A stretch of DNA of 64,000 nt from Parvibaculum sp963696585 (lineage in GTDB: Bacteria > Pseudomonadota > Alphaproteobacteria > Parvibaculales > Parvibaculaceae), in contig CAVOKW010000025.1 in assembly GCA_963696585.1 (NCBI GenBank), positions 1 to 64,000 on the forward strand. Reading direction: 5' to 3'. Shown here one piece after another: positions 53,687 to 62,924 of this stretch; position 1 is the stretch's first letter; the number at the start of each line of letters is the position of its first letter. A program made the position numbers and the translations under genes. Below the pieces are notes generated by a model. That model ran no database searches. It was not told the origin of the DNA and was given only the letters and a program-made list of their open reading frames with translations.

Positions 53687-54775
53687 TCAGTTGGTGAGGA
53701 GAAGCGTGTCGCTCTTGCGCCAATAGACCCAATATTCTTCGCCGCGGGTGAAGGCGATTTCTTCCAGGTCCGTGGTCACGTTGGAAATATCGGCCTGTAG
53801 CTGCTGGGGCAGGCCGACATCGAAGAAGACATTGCTGTAGCTGCCGAAATAGGCGACTTCGCCAACCTTGCCGCGAAGGGCAATCACTTCAGGGTCGGTG
53901 GGCTGATGGTCGGCGACGAAAATCTTTTCCGGCCGCACGGCGAGGGCGACCGGGCCGGTTGAGGTGCCGGGCATCGCCACCGTGCCAATCACGGGTGCCG
54001 TCACACTCACCATGCCATCGCCTGACGCGACTGACTGGCCTTCGATCATGTTGATCTTGCCGATGAAGTCAGCCACGAAGCGGCAGTTCGGTTTTTCGTA
54101 TAGCTCGGCCGGCGTTGCCACCTGCTGCACCTTGCCCTGGCTCATCACGGCGATGCGGTTGGCCATGGAAAGCGCTTCAGATTGGTCATGCGTCACGATG
54201 ATGAAAGTGATGCCGACGGTCTGTTGCAGGCGGACGAGTTCAAGCTGCATGGCTTCGCGCAATTTGGCATCGAGCGCTGACAGTGGCTCGTCGAGCAGCA
54301 GTACATTTGGCCGCTTGACGAGGGCGCGGGCAAGCGCCACGCGCTGGCGCTGGCCTCCTGACATTTCATCGGGCATACGCTTGTTGTAACCACCGAGCTT
54401 GACGAGTTCGAGGGCCTCGGCGACGCGTTCCTTGATTTCAGCGGCAGGGCGTCTGTCCATTTTCAGGCCGTAAGCCACATTCTGTTCGACATTCATATGC
54501 GGAAAGACTGCGTATGACTGGAACACCATGTTGATTTTGCGCCTGTTGGGCGCCACGCTCGCCATGTCCTTGCCATCGATCAGGATCTGGCCAATGGTCG
54601 GCGTTTCAAAGCCTGCCAACATGCGAAGCAGGGTTGTCTTGCCGCAACCTGAGGGTCCGAGCAGAGCGAAGAATTCGCCGCGCTTCACTTCCAGATTGGC
54701 GTCGTCAACAGCCTTGACGTTGCCGCCGAAAATCTTGGAGACGTTCTTGATCTGGATAATGGGTTGGTCGGACAT
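53687..54775 (-). CDS. potA: Polyamine ABC transporter ATPase
   Basis: 362 residues. Walker A GPSGCGKTT, Q loop, signature MSGGQRQRVALARAL, Walker B VLLLDEPLSALD and a C-terminal TOBE domain. Powers the importer whose permeases and binding protein lie upstream. The pot symbol follows the operon content; another polyamine or amino-acid substrate is possible. Confidence 0.9.
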   Translation of the reverse strand: MSDQPIIQIKNVSKIFGGNVKAVDDANLEVKRGEFFALLGPSGCGKTTLLRMLAGFETPTIGQILIDGKDMASVAPNRRKINMVFQSYAVFPHMNVEQNVAYGLKMDRRPAAEIKERVAEALELVKLGGYNKRMPDEMSGGQRQRVALARALVKRPNVLLLDEPLSALDAKLREAMQLELVRLQQTVGITFIIVTHDQSEALSMANRIAVMSQGKVQQVATPAELYEKPNCRFVADFIGKINMIEGQSVASGDGMVSVTAPVIGTVAMPGTSTGPVALAVRPEKIFVADHQPTDPEVIALRGKVGEVAYFGSYSNVFFDVGLPQQLQADISNVTTDLEEIAFTRGEEYWVYWRKSDTLLLTN

Positions 54776-54826
54776 GTTTTGCTCTGACTTTGAGGAGGTC
54801 GTGACAAAGAAGATTCTGATGCGGTG

Positions 54827-55684
54827 CTAGTGACCGCCTGAGAGCATGTTGTGGCGGTTTTGCAGCCTGAGCGCGATGGTCGTGACGATGAGCGTCAGGA
54901 GGATCAGCACGGTGGAGGCGGCATTGACTTCCGGAGATACAGAAAAGCGCACCATCGAATAGATCTTCACCGGGAAGGTGACCGTTTCGGGCCCCGAGGT
55001 GAAGAAGGTGATGACGAAGTCGTCCAGCGACAGGGTAAAGGCCAACAAGGCGCCGGCAATGAGACCGGGCTTCATATGCGGCACGATGATGTCGGTAAAG
55101 ACCTGACGCTCATTGGCGCCGAGATCGCGGGCACATTCGGCGAGCTCACGATTGAAACTTTCAAGCCTTGCGCGAATGACAATGGCGGCAAAGGGAAAAC
55201 TGAAGGCGATATGCGCGATCATGATGGAGCCGAGATTGAATGGCCAGATCAAGCCGCTTGGCCAGCCGATGCGGGCGAAGAACACCATCATCGCCACACC
55301 CATGCAGATTTCGGGAATGACGATCGGGAGCGCCATCGCGCCTTCATAGACCGCCTTACCGGGAAAGCGATAGCGCCAAAGGACATAGGCGGTCAATGCG
55401 CCCAGGGTCGTGCTGAAGATGGTTGTGACAATGGCAATGGTCAGTGAATTGCCAAAGGCCATCATCAGCACTTCGTTGTTGAAGAGCTTTTGGTAATAGA
55501 GCGTCGTGAAGCCGCGCCAGACCACATTGCGGCGGCTGTCATTGAAACTGAAAACGATGAGCCCGATGATCGGCGCATAAAGGAAGAACAGCGTCAGACC
55601 GACTGTCAGCTTCAACCAGAGGCGGCGTGAATAATCGAGCGGGCCGATGGGTTCGGGATTGCGCCAGCGCTTGAACGGATTCAT
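54827..55684 (-). CDS. potC: Polyamine ABC transporter permease (PotC/PotI-like)
   Basis: 285 residues, six TM helices, with the EAA-type loop ARDLGANERQVFTDIIVPHM that contacts the ATPase. Start overlaps the upstream permease stop (ATGA). Confidence 0.9.
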   Translation of the reverse strand: MNPFKRWRNPEPIGPLDYSRRLWLKLTVGLTLFFLYAPIIGLIVFSFNDSRRNVVWRGFTTLYYQKLFNNEVLMMAFGNSLTIAIVTTIFSTTLGALTAYVLWRYRFPGKAVYEGAMALPIVIPEICMGVAMMVFFARIGWPSGLIWPFNLGSIMIAHIAFSFPFAAIVIRARLESFNRELAECARDLGANERQVFTDIIVPHMKPGLIAGALLAFTLSLDDFVITFFTSGPETVTFPVKIYSMVRFSVSPEVNAASTVLILLTLIVTTIALRLQNRHNMLSGGH

Positions 55685-56598
55685 TTGGCGTCTCCCCGGC
55701 CTTCACTGCGCATCAGTACGGCACGGATCGCCAGCGCAAAGAATGTTGCATACATAAGCAGGAAGCTCAGCGCCGCCCCAAAGGGCCAGTTGTTGGCTTG
55801 CTTGAACTGGCTGGCAATGACATTGGCGATCATCTGGCTGTCCGTGCCGCCGAGCAGGTCGGGTGTCAGATAGGAGCCGAGCGTCGGAATGAAGGTGATG
55901 ATGATGCCGGACGCAATGCCTGGCAGGGCGAGGGGCACGACGATCGAGGCAAAGGTGCGAATGTGACCCGCGCCCAGGTCAAGGCTTGCTTCGAGATAGG
56001 AGCGGTCGAGACGATCAAGGGCCGCATAAAGGGGCAGCACCATGAAGGGCAGGCTGACATAGACCAGTCCGAAAACGACAGCGACATTGTTGTAGAGAAG
56101 CTGCAAGGGCTCAAAGGGGCCGATGATCATGTTGTTGCCAAGGCCGACAAAGCTCAAGAGCCAGTCGCAATTCACCACAAGCCATTCCAGACCGCTATTG
56201 ATGAAGCCATTGGTGCGCAGAACCGCGATCAACGCATAGGTGCGGATCAGAAGGTTGGTCCAGAAGGGAAGCACCACGAGCAGCAACAGCCACATGCGCA
56301 TATTGGGCTTGGCAAAAACAATGGCTATGGCAACGGGGAAGGAAACCACCAGGCAGACAAGGGTGGTGGCCGCTGCCATCAGGATTGATTTCCAGAAAAT
56401 GCCGAGATAGAGCGGCTCAAGCGCACGCAGATATTGCTGCACATTCCAGTCGAGCGTGATCTCGGTGACGCCGGTCTTGTCGGAAAAACTGTAAAGCCAG
56501 ACCAGCGAGAGCGGGATGATGAAAAAGGCGATCAGCCAGAAAGTGGGGGGCGCGAAGGCGGTCCAGAAGGCGCGCGCTGACTTTGACCAATCTTCCAT
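55681..56598 (-). CDS. potB: Polyamine ABC transporter permease (PotB/PotH-like)
   Basis: 305 residues, six TM helices, coupling loop EASLDLGAGHIRTFASIVVP. Pairs with the PotC-like subunit. A 12-bp perfect hairpin separates it from the binding-protein gene upstream. Confidence 0.9.
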   Translation of the reverse strand: MEDWSKSARAFWTAFAPPTFWLIAFFIIPLSLVWLYSFSDKTGVTEITLDWNVQQYLRALEPLYLGIFWKSILMAAATTLVCLVVSFPVAIAIVFAKPNMRMWLLLLVVLPFWTNLLIRTYALIAVLRTNGFINSGLEWLVVNCDWLLSFVGLGNNMIIGPFEPLQLLYNNVAVVFGLVYVSLPFMVLPLYAALDRLDRSYLEASLDLGAGHIRTFASIVVPLALPGIASGIIITFIPTLGSYLTPDLLGGTDSQMIANVIASQFKQANNWPFGAALSFLLMYATFFALAIRAVLMRSEGRGDAK

Positions 56599-56685
56599 TG
56601 CCCGATATACCCCCGACGAGAAACGATGCGACTTCGCAAAATCGGTACGCGAGAGAAATCATCACAGCGACCGACCAGAAGAAAT

Positions 56686-56715
56686 CCGGGCGGACAGTTG
56701 TTGCTGTCCGCCCGG
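56686..56715 (-). terminator. Intercistronic hairpin between binding-protein and permease genes
   Basis: CCGGGCGGACAG and CTGTCCGCCCGG form a perfect 12-bp stem around a 6-base loop, 5 bp after the potD stop and about 90 bp before potB. The T-rich flank on the minus strand is short. It is probably a partial terminator or RNA-stability hairpin that lets the binding protein be made in excess over the permeases. Confidence 0.7.
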
Positions 56716-56720
56716 TGTTT

Positions 56721-57812
56721 TCACGCTGCCTTGATCTTGGTGCAAAGCTCTTCACGCATTTGCGTGGCATCTTCGCCCAGATAATCAGGTGACTCGGAGG
56801 CCTGAATGGCCGCGTCCGGCGGGAAGATCGCCGGGTTCTTCTGATAGGCTTCCGGCATCAGGTCAAAGGCCGCCTTGTTGGGCGTGGCATATTGAATGAA
56901 GTCGGTGATCTTCTGGTTTACCTCTGCCTCATAGATATAGTTGATGAAGGCATGGGCGTTTTCAGGATGAGGTGCGCCGGTCGGAATGGCCAGCGTGTCC
57001 TGCCAGACGATGCCGCCTTCCTTGGGCAGCACATAGCCAATGTCGGGGTCTTCCGTCATCAGCTGGGCGATGTCGCCGTTATATTCCATGGTCAGATCGA
57101 CTTCGCCCGAGGCGAGAAGGTCCTGGCCATTGTCATCGGCGAAGCTCTTGATCGCCTTTTTCTGCTTGGTGATCAGCGCGGCGGCCGCTTCGTTCTGGGC
57201 CTTGTCCACCGAGTTCAGCGGATAGCCGAGATATTTCAGTGCGCAGCCAAGCATGGTGCCGCAATCGGAAAGCACGGCAATCTTGCCGGCATACTGATCG
57301 CTGTCGAAGAGATATTTCCAGCTGTCAGGCACGCCCGTCACCTTGGACTTGCGATAGCCAATGCCGATCGTGCCCCACATGTAAGGCAGGCTGTATTTGC
57401 GATTCTTGTCGAAAGAGGCGTCAAGGAAGCGCGGGAACAGGTTCGTCATGTTCGGGATCTTGCTGTGATCAAGCGGCATCAGCATATTGGCGGCGACCAT
57501 GCGCGGGATCCAGTCACCCGATGGCACGATGACGTCATAGCCGGGATTGCCGGCCCGCAGCTTGGCGAAGAGTTCTGAATTGTCGGCGAAGAGGTCCATC
57601 TTGACCTCGATGCCTGTGGCGGCCTTGAAATCAGCGAGCGTGGTTTCGCCGATATAGGTGTCCCAGTTGTAAAAGTTCAGCTTCTTCTCTTCGGCAGCGG
57701 ATGCGAATTTCGGCATGGCCGTAACGCTGATGCCGATAGCGGCGGCGCCACCCATAAACTGGCGGCGTGAAAGAGCGTCAAGCAGACCGCCCATACCTCT
57801 GTTTCTTTTCAT
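56721..57812 (-). CDS. potD: Polyamine-binding periplasmic protein, Tat-exported
   Basis: 363 residues. Twin-arginine signal (LSRRQFMGGAAAIGISVTA), then a PotD/PotF-like fold: YNWDTYIGETTLADFKAATG, Asp/Glu and Trp residues that can bind polyamine, and a C-terminal lobe ending in EELCTKIKAA. The ATG at 57812 has GGAGG upstream; the long frame before it lacks homology. Confidence 0.9.
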   Translation of the reverse strand: MKRNRGMGGLLDALSRRQFMGGAAAIGISVTAMPKFASAAEEKKLNFYNWDTYIGETTLADFKAATGIEVKMDLFADNSELFAKLRAGNPGYDVIVPSGDWIPRMVAANMLMPLDHSKIPNMTNLFPRFLDASFDKNRKYSLPYMWGTIGIGYRKSKVTGVPDSWKYLFDSDQYAGKIAVLSDCGTMLGCALKYLGYPLNSVDKAQNEAAAALITKQKKAIKSFADDNGQDLLASGEVDLTMEYNGDIAQLMTEDPDIGYVLPKEGGIVWQDTLAIPTGAPHPENAHAFINYIYEAEVNQKITDFIQYATPNKAAFDLMPEAYQKNPAIFPPDAAIQASESPDYLGEDATQMREELCTKIKAA

Positions 57813-58206
57813 GGAAATCGTCCTCCGATCTGGATGTCTATCGATGCGGATTGATGTGCCCCGACCCGGCCGCTTGGCGACTGAGTTGCGAATAGTCTTC
57901 ATTGGTTTTGGCGATTGTGCAAGGCGGCGCGCCGATTGAAGCGTGTAAAAGTCTATTATTTTCAACAGGTGTCAGCGTTGTAACAAAGCATTGCCTCATG
58001 TTTGGGCGCGCTGCCCGCAAAGGTGGATCAGATTTGATCAGTGTGAAGTTTGTCGGCCCGCAAAACGACTTTTGCGGCGCTGTGCGGGATGCCGGAAAAA
58101 GCACCGGGCGCTTTGCCTTTGGCGCCGGTCGCGGAGGGCAAAATTCCGGCCCTTATATCATTGGGGTAAATCCAGACGACTTGACGGGTGGCATGGCTTC
58201 ATTATA
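57813..58206. other. About 400-bp non-coding stretch
   Basis: Upstream region of the polyamine operon on one side and of the DUF2061 gene on the other. I see no gene or terminator; only the palindrome at 58207-58223 stands out at the right end. Confidence 0.6.
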
Positions 58207-58223
58207 TTGATAATCGTTATCAA
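58207..58223. promoter_or_regulatory. Fur-box-like palindrome
   Basis: TTGATAATCGTTATCAA has 7-base arms (TTGATAA/TTATCAA) around a 3-base centre and matches the GATAAT/ATTATC logic of Fur boxes. It lies 15 bp before the ATG of the DUF2061 gene, so a repressor bound there would block transcription. Confidence 0.55.
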
Positions 58224-58237
58224 CTTGGAGTCGTGCC

Positions 58238-58453
58238 ATGCGTGATCTTGTCAAGACGGCGAGCTTTGCCTGCCTGCATTTTTGTGTCGGCTTTCTGGTT
58301 GCCTATGCCTTGACGGACGCGTTTCGCGTGGCGGCGGGTGTCGCGCTAATCGGACCTGCGGTGAACACCATCGTTTTTTTCTTTCACGGGCGTGCCTGGT
58401 CGGGCGCCAAAATGAAAGATGTGCAAGGGCGGAGCCTGATTGAGGGTGTTTAG
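58238..58453 (+). CDS. DUF2061 small membrane protein
   Basis: 71 residues with two TM helices (CLHFCVGFLVAYALT; AAGVALIGPAVNTIVFFFHG). The N-terminal KTASFACLHF and FFFHGRAWSG patterns fit DUF2061. Preceded by a GGAG and a Fur-like palindrome. Function unknown. Confidence 0.75.
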   Translation: MRDLVKTASFACLHFCVGFLVAYALTDAFRVAAGVALIGPAVNTIVFFFHGRAWSGAKMKDVQGRSLIEGV

Positions 58454-58671
58454 TATCTGAACAAGTATCGGGCTGGCCCCTATGGCGAGCGCGAGACGGG
58501 GCCCGCAACGGCGCCCGAATAAAGGCGCTCAGCCCCGTAGTGCCATTTCACGACTGCTTAAAATCCTAAACGCTGCTGCATGATTCCGCTCTTGCGGGAT
58601 ATTGGAGCGGCGCAGGGCGCGGCTTAGACTTTGACCACCGCTTTGCTCCATCGCGTCCAGTGAGGTCCCCC

Positions 58672-59790
58672 ATGCGCATCGGTGTTCCCAAGGAAATCAA
58701 GGTTCATGAATATCGCGTGGGCATGACGCCTGCCGCTGTCCGCGAGGCTGAGCATCACGGCCATCAGGTGTATGTCGAGAAGGGTGCTGGCGAGGGCATT
58801 GGCATTTCAGACGCAGCCTATCAGGCGGCAGGTGCTTCCATTTTCGATTCGGCCGCTGAAATCTTCGACATGGCCGATATGGTCGTGAAGGTGAAGGAGC
58901 CTCAGCCCCAGGAGTGGAAAATGCTCAAAGAGGGCCAGGTCCTCTTCACCTATCTGCATCTCGCCCCCGATCCGGAACAGGCGCGCGGACTTGTCGAATC
59001 AGGCGCCATCGCCATTGCCTATGAAACGGTAACGGATTCGCGCGGCGGACTGCCATTGCTTGCCCCGATGTCGGAAGTTGCCGGTCGCATGTCCATTCAG
59101 GCGGGCGCCCATGCCCTTGAAATCGCGCAAGGCGGGCGCGGCATGCTGCTGGGCGGCGTGCCGGGTGTGTCGGCGGCCAAGGTCGTTGTGCTGGGCGGTG
59201 GCGTGTCAGGCACCAATGCCGCGCGCATGGCGATGGGGCTTGAAGCGCATGTCACTGTCATCGACATCAATCTGCATCGGCTCTATGAGCTCGACTTCCA
59301 GTTTGGCGCGATGCTGAACACGGTCTATTCGACTGTGGATGCCATCGAAGAGCATGTGCTGGGCGCTGATCTCGTTATTGGCGCCGTGCTGGTGCCGGGG
59401 GCGGCAGCACCCAAGCTCGTCTCGGAAGACATGGTGCGACGGATGAAAAAGGGCTCGGTCCTTGTCGATATCGCCATCGATCAAGGGGGGTGCTTTGAGA
59501 CCTCGCATCCCACGACACATGCCGATCCGACCTATGTGAAACATGGTGTCGTGCATTATTGCGTCGCCAACATGCCGGGCGGCGTGGCGCGCACCTCCAC
59601 CTTTGCGCTCAATAATGCGACATTGCCTTTCACCCTGGCGCTGGCCAACAAGGGCTACAAGCAGGCCCTCCTCGACAATCCGCATCTGATGGCGGGGCTG
59701 AATGTCTATCGCGGACAGACCACTTACAAGGCGGTCGCCGATGCGCTTGGCGTCGCCTATGTCGAGGCTTCCAAGGCGCTGGCTGGCTAA
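58672..59790 (+). CDS. ald: Alanine dehydrogenase
   Basis: 372 residues, the usual family length. Opening MRIGVPKEIKVHEYRVGMTP, catalytic region KVKEPQPQEW, NAD fold VVVLGGGVSGTNAARMAMGL and end VANMPGGVARTSTFALNNAT. Interconverts L-alanine and pyruvate with NAD. ATG at 58672 with GAGG upstream; the GTG at 58660 is less likely. Confidence 0.95.
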   Translation: MRIGVPKEIKVHEYRVGMTPAAVREAEHHGHQVYVEKGAGEGIGISDAAYQAAGASIFDSAAEIFDMADMVVKVKEPQPQEWKMLKEGQVLFTYLHLAPDPEQARGLVESGAIAIAYETVTDSRGGLPLLAPMSEVAGRMSIQAGAHALEIAQGGRGMLLGGVPGVSAAKVVVLGGGVSGTNAARMAMGLEAHVTVIDINLHRLYELDFQFGAMLNTVYSTVDAIEEHVLGADLVIGAVLVPGAAAPKLVSEDMVRRMKKGSVLVDIAIDQGGCFETSHPTTHADPTYVKHGVVHYCVANMPGGVARTSTFALNNATLPFTLALANKGYKQALLDNPHLMAGLNVYRGQTTYKAVADALGVAYVEASKALAG

Positions 59791-59889
59791 GTCATCGCCG
59801 TTCCCGATTAAGCGGCTATTAACCTTGAAAGACCATGATTTGCCCGTCATTGCTGCGATGGAGGTCGCAGCCCTCGCAATCGGGAGGCC

Positions 59890-60453
59890 ATGGTGGAAAA
59901 CAAGGCCCGGCGCGACAGGTTCTGGCTCTTCCTGTCTGCCATATTGATCACGATTTTTGTTATCCAGCGCGAAAGCGGCAACCGGGTGCAGTTTCACCTG
60001 CCGCATCAGGAAGCGCGCTCAAGCAGCCATGATCGACAAGGCATGATGGCGCTTGTGTCGCGGGGTCAGGCTGAGCCGCCGCGTCGCGCGCCTGTTTATG
60101 CCGCGTCTGACGATGATCTCATCACCGGTTCGATTGGCGCCACCCGCCATGATGCGCCGACCCCGTTGGCCCGCCCCGGAAGCATGTCTTTGGCGGTGGC
60201 CGAGGGCCGGTATTACGTGATGCTGGGCTCTTTCGGGACGATTGAGGGGGCGACGGCCCGCTACATTGATATCCTCAATCGTGACCCGGATCTGCGCGGC
60301 AATGAGCGGGTCTCGATCGAGACGGTCAAGCTGAGCGACGGCCAGCGGCTGCATAATGTGCGCATGGGCGCTTTTGGCAGTGACAATGCGGCGCGGGCCG
60401 CCTGTGCGAGAGCGACACTGGCCCCGGCGGACTGCGCTGTCGTGGCGCTTTAA
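59890..60453 (+). CDS. SPOR-domain membrane protein
   Basis: 187 residues. One N-terminal TM helix (FWLFLSAILITIFVIQ), a Pro/Ala-rich linker and a C-terminal SPOR domain (GRYYVMLGSFGTIEGATARY to ADCAVVAL). Such proteins bind denuded peptidoglycan at the septum. GGGAGG just before the ATG. Confidence 0.85.
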   Translation: MVENKARRDRFWLFLSAILITIFVIQRESGNRVQFHLPHQEARSSSHDRQGMMALVSRGQAEPPRRAPVYAASDDDLITGSIGATRHDAPTPLARPGSMSLAVAEGRYYVMLGSFGTIEGATARYIDILNRDPDLRGNERVSIETVKLSDGQRLHNVRMGAFGSDNAARAACARATLAPADCAVVAL

Positions 60454-60673
60454 GCCCGGAAGTTCATTCCCGGCCAGGCTTCCTATGGACTTTGCGCGGC
60501 ATTTGATTGTATAACGCCCGCCAACGCTGCACCGGGAGAGGCTTTTTTCCCGATTTTGTGGCCAAGATATTGTTTTTTCAGAGCCTTTTTCGCAAGGCGC
60601 GTGGTTTTCCCGAAACGCGGGAGCGCCAGGTCGCCGGATTTGCGAGAAGGGCCGGCACCGGAGCCTGATCGAA

Positions 60674-60859
60674 ATGGCCGTCCCTAAGCGGAAAACCTCT
60701 CCCTCCAAGCGCGGTATGCGCCGTTCGGCAGACGCGATCAAGCAGCCTGCCTATGTCGAAAATCCAGATAGCGGTGAGCTGCATCGTCCCCATCATGTCG
60801 ATCTGAAGAGCGGCATGTATCGTGGCCGTCAGATCCTGAAGCCCAAGGGCGACCTCTGA
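60674..60859 (+). CDS. rpmF: 50S ribosomal protein L32
   Basis: 61 residues, MAVPKRKTSPSKRGMRRSAD and a basic C-terminus, a clear L32. The Cys zinc-site residues are absent (C-minus form). Followed by a strong terminator. Confidence 0.97.
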   Translation: MAVPKRKTSPSKRGMRRSADAIKQPAYVENPDSGELHRPHHVDLKSGMYRGRQILKPKGDL

Positions 60860-60893
60860 TCGTTTCGGTGTCTCAGCGACGCCAGGGTTAAGG

Positions 60894-60931
60894 CGCCGGT
60901 CCCGATTATCGGGTCCGGCGTTTTTCTTTTT
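60894..60931 (+). terminator. Rho-independent terminator of rpmF
   Basis: CGCCGG-t-CCCGAT / ATCGGG-t-CCGGCG stem (60894-60920) followed by TTTTTCTTTTT. Confidence 0.9.
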
Positions 60932-61065
60932 GGCGCTGCGGTGGGGCGGTAGCGTCACAGTTACGTCTGGTCACATGTGCTAATCTGACACGCAAGTCGT
61001 CACCCTTGGATCGTCGGGCAGGCCGACGGGTAAATATCTGGGACCCTTGAAGAGGAATTGGGACA

Positions 61066-61458
61066 ATGCTCGGTACGCTGCCCCTGATGGCGCTGGTCAT
61101 CATCTTCTATAACGTGATCGTGTTCTTGACCGGACTCACGATGGAATCAGAAGTCTTCAGCGTCACGCTGATTTCGCAGGCTGTGTGGATTGTCAATGTC
61201 GGCGACATCCTGCTGTTCTTCGGCTTTGTGTTGCTGTTTCTCGAACTCATCAATGCCACGCGCACCGGTGCCTCCACCATCGTCAATCATGCACTTTCGA
61301 TGCTGGTCATGCTGGTCGGCATTGTCGAGTTCATCGTGCTGCCGCAATTCGGCACATCGGTGTTTTTCCTGATTGTCGTGCTGGCCCTTTTCGACGTGAT
61401 TGCCGGTTTCACTGTCACCATCACATCGGCGCGCCGCGATTTCACGGTTGGCGAATAA
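61066..61458 (+). CDS. Small membrane protein of unknown function
   Basis: 130 residues with four TM helices (MALVIIFYNVIVFLTGL; DILLFFGFVLLFLELI; LSMLVMLVGIVEFIVLP; VFFLIVVLALFDVIAGF) and an RTGAST loop. GAGGAA precedes the ATG. No family recognised; ends 3 bp before the convergent pabC stop. Confidence 0.75.
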   Translation: MLGTLPLMALVIIFYNVIVFLTGLTMESEVFSVTLISQAVWIVNVGDILLFFGFVLLFLELINATRTGASTIVNHALSMLVMLVGIVEFIVLPQFGTSVFFLIVVLALFDVIAGFTVTITSARRDFTVGE

Positions 61459-61461
61459 AGC

Positions 61462-62310
61462 CTAGCTGCGTGTGCTTGCCGCCGCTGCGAGCCGTTTCTC
61501 GTAAGCGGCGGCAAGTGTCGCCGTCGCCGGATGATCAGGCAGGACATGGCGATCAAGCTGTGTCACCGGTACCAGCCCCATCAGGCTGTTGGTCAAGAAG
61601 AGGCCATGAGCGTTCATCAAACGCTCCGGCTGGACACATGCTTCCGCCACACTGATCTTCAGGCCCAGCGCCAGCTCCAGCACGGCGGCGCGCGTAATGC
61701 CGGGCAAGACCGGTCCCTCCAGGGAAGGCGTGATCAGGCGCTCGCCCTCCCAGAAAAAAATATTGGCCATGGTGGTGGAGGCGACATGACCGGCGCTGTC
61801 GAGCATCAGGGCGTCACCCGCGCCCAGCTTGCGCGTTTCTTCCCTGGCGAGGACATTTTCAAGATAGGGCAGGGCTTTGAGCCGTGCGGCGGGGGAGTAG
61901 CTGTTGCGCCGAATGGATGATGTGGCCAGCGAAACGGAGTGCGGTGGAAGCGGCGCTTGCGCCGCCGTGATCAGGACTGTCGGGTGCGGATCATCCGGCA
62001 GCGCCAGACCGCGTGGGCCGGGCCCGCGTGTGAGGGTGAGGCGCAGCGCCACGCGTTCTGCTTTCTGTAGCCCAGCCGCCTCCAGCAGATCCTCGCAAGC
62101 ATGGCCGAGACCCTTCGTGGTGAAAGGCAGCTTGATGCCAAGCAGGGCGGCGCCATGACTCAGGCGCAGCATATGCGGCTCGAAGAGCGCCACTCTGCCA
62201 TGGCGGGCGAGCATGGTTTCGAACAGCCCATCGCCCAGCAGCAATCCGCGGTCACGCGGATCGATGCGCGCGGCATCATCATCGAGCAATTGACCGTTCA
62301 ACCAGATCAT
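61462..62310 (-). CDS. pabC: Aminotransferase class IV, probable 4-amino-4-deoxychorismate lyase
   Basis: 282 residues. DPRDRGLLLGDGLFETM opening, catalytic Lys region RLKALPYLENVLAREE and ASTTMANIFFW cofactor site. Splits aminodeoxychorismate into p-aminobenzoate and pyruvate. Its ATG overlaps the pabA stop by one base (TGATG). Family relatives include branched-chain aminotransferases, but the operon decides. Confidence 0.9.
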   Translation of the reverse strand: MIWLNGQLLDDDAARIDPRDRGLLLGDGLFETMLARHGRVALFEPHMLRLSHGAALLGIKLPFTTKGLGHACEDLLEAAGLQKAERVALRLTLTRGPGPRGLALPDDPHPTVLITAAQAPLPPHSVSLATSSIRRNSYSPAARLKALPYLENVLAREETRKLGAGDALMLDSAGHVASTTMANIFFWEGERLITPSLEGPVLPGITRAAVLELALGLKISVAEACVQPERLMNAHGLFLTNSLMGLVPVTQLDRHVLPDHPATATLAAAYEKRLAAAASTRS

Positions 62311-62924
62311 CAGGCAGGCTCCCGTCGCTCAGCCGCCGTCACGCGGCGATGGGGAACACCGCCAAGGCTCAGAAAGTTTGACAGGATGGCATGGCCATAC
62401 TCGGTCAGCACGGATTCCGGATGGAACTGCACACCAAATATTGGCGCGGACACATGTTCCAGCGCCATCAGCTCGCCATCGCGCGTATGGGCGGTTGCCC
62501 GCAGAGAAGCATTGCCCGGCAGGTCCGCCATCAGCGAATGATAGCGTCCGGCCTGAAAGGGGGATGGCAGGCCTTCAAACAGCCTGGTCCCGCCATGGAT
62601 GATTTGAGCGGGCTTGCCATGCACGGGTTTGGCGGCGCGATGGACGAGACCGTCAAAGGCCGCAGCTATGGCCTGATGACCCAGGCAGACGCCGAGCAGC
62701 GGTATGCCATGGGCGGCCGCGGCCCTGACCAGCGGCACACAGATGCCCGCCCTGTCGGGTCCGCAGGGGCCGGGTGACAGGATGATCGCTGACGGGTGCA
62801 GGGCGAGCGCGTCATCGACACTCAGCGCATCATTTCGCATGACGCGGCGCTCGGCATTCAACTCGCCTGTATAACGGGCGAGATTGTGGACGAAGCTGTC
62901 GTAATTATCGATCAGCAGGATCAT
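62310..62924 (-). CDS. pabA: Aminodeoxychorismate/anthranilate synthase glutamine amidotransferase
   Basis: 204 residues. Triad: Cys in LLGVCLGHQAIAAAF, His and Glu in VQFHPESVLTEYG. Supplies ammonia to PabB. ATGA overlap with pabB. Confidence 0.93.
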   Translation of the reverse strand: MILLIDNYDSFVHNLARYTGELNAERRVMRNDALSVDDALALHPSAIILSPGPCGPDRAGICVPLVRAAAAHGIPLLGVCLGHQAIAAAFDGLVHRAAKPVHGKPAQIIHGGTRLFEGLPSPFQAGRYHSLMADLPGNASLRATAHTRDGELMALEHVSAPIFGVQFHPESVLTEYGHAILSNFLSLGGVPHRRVTAAERREPA

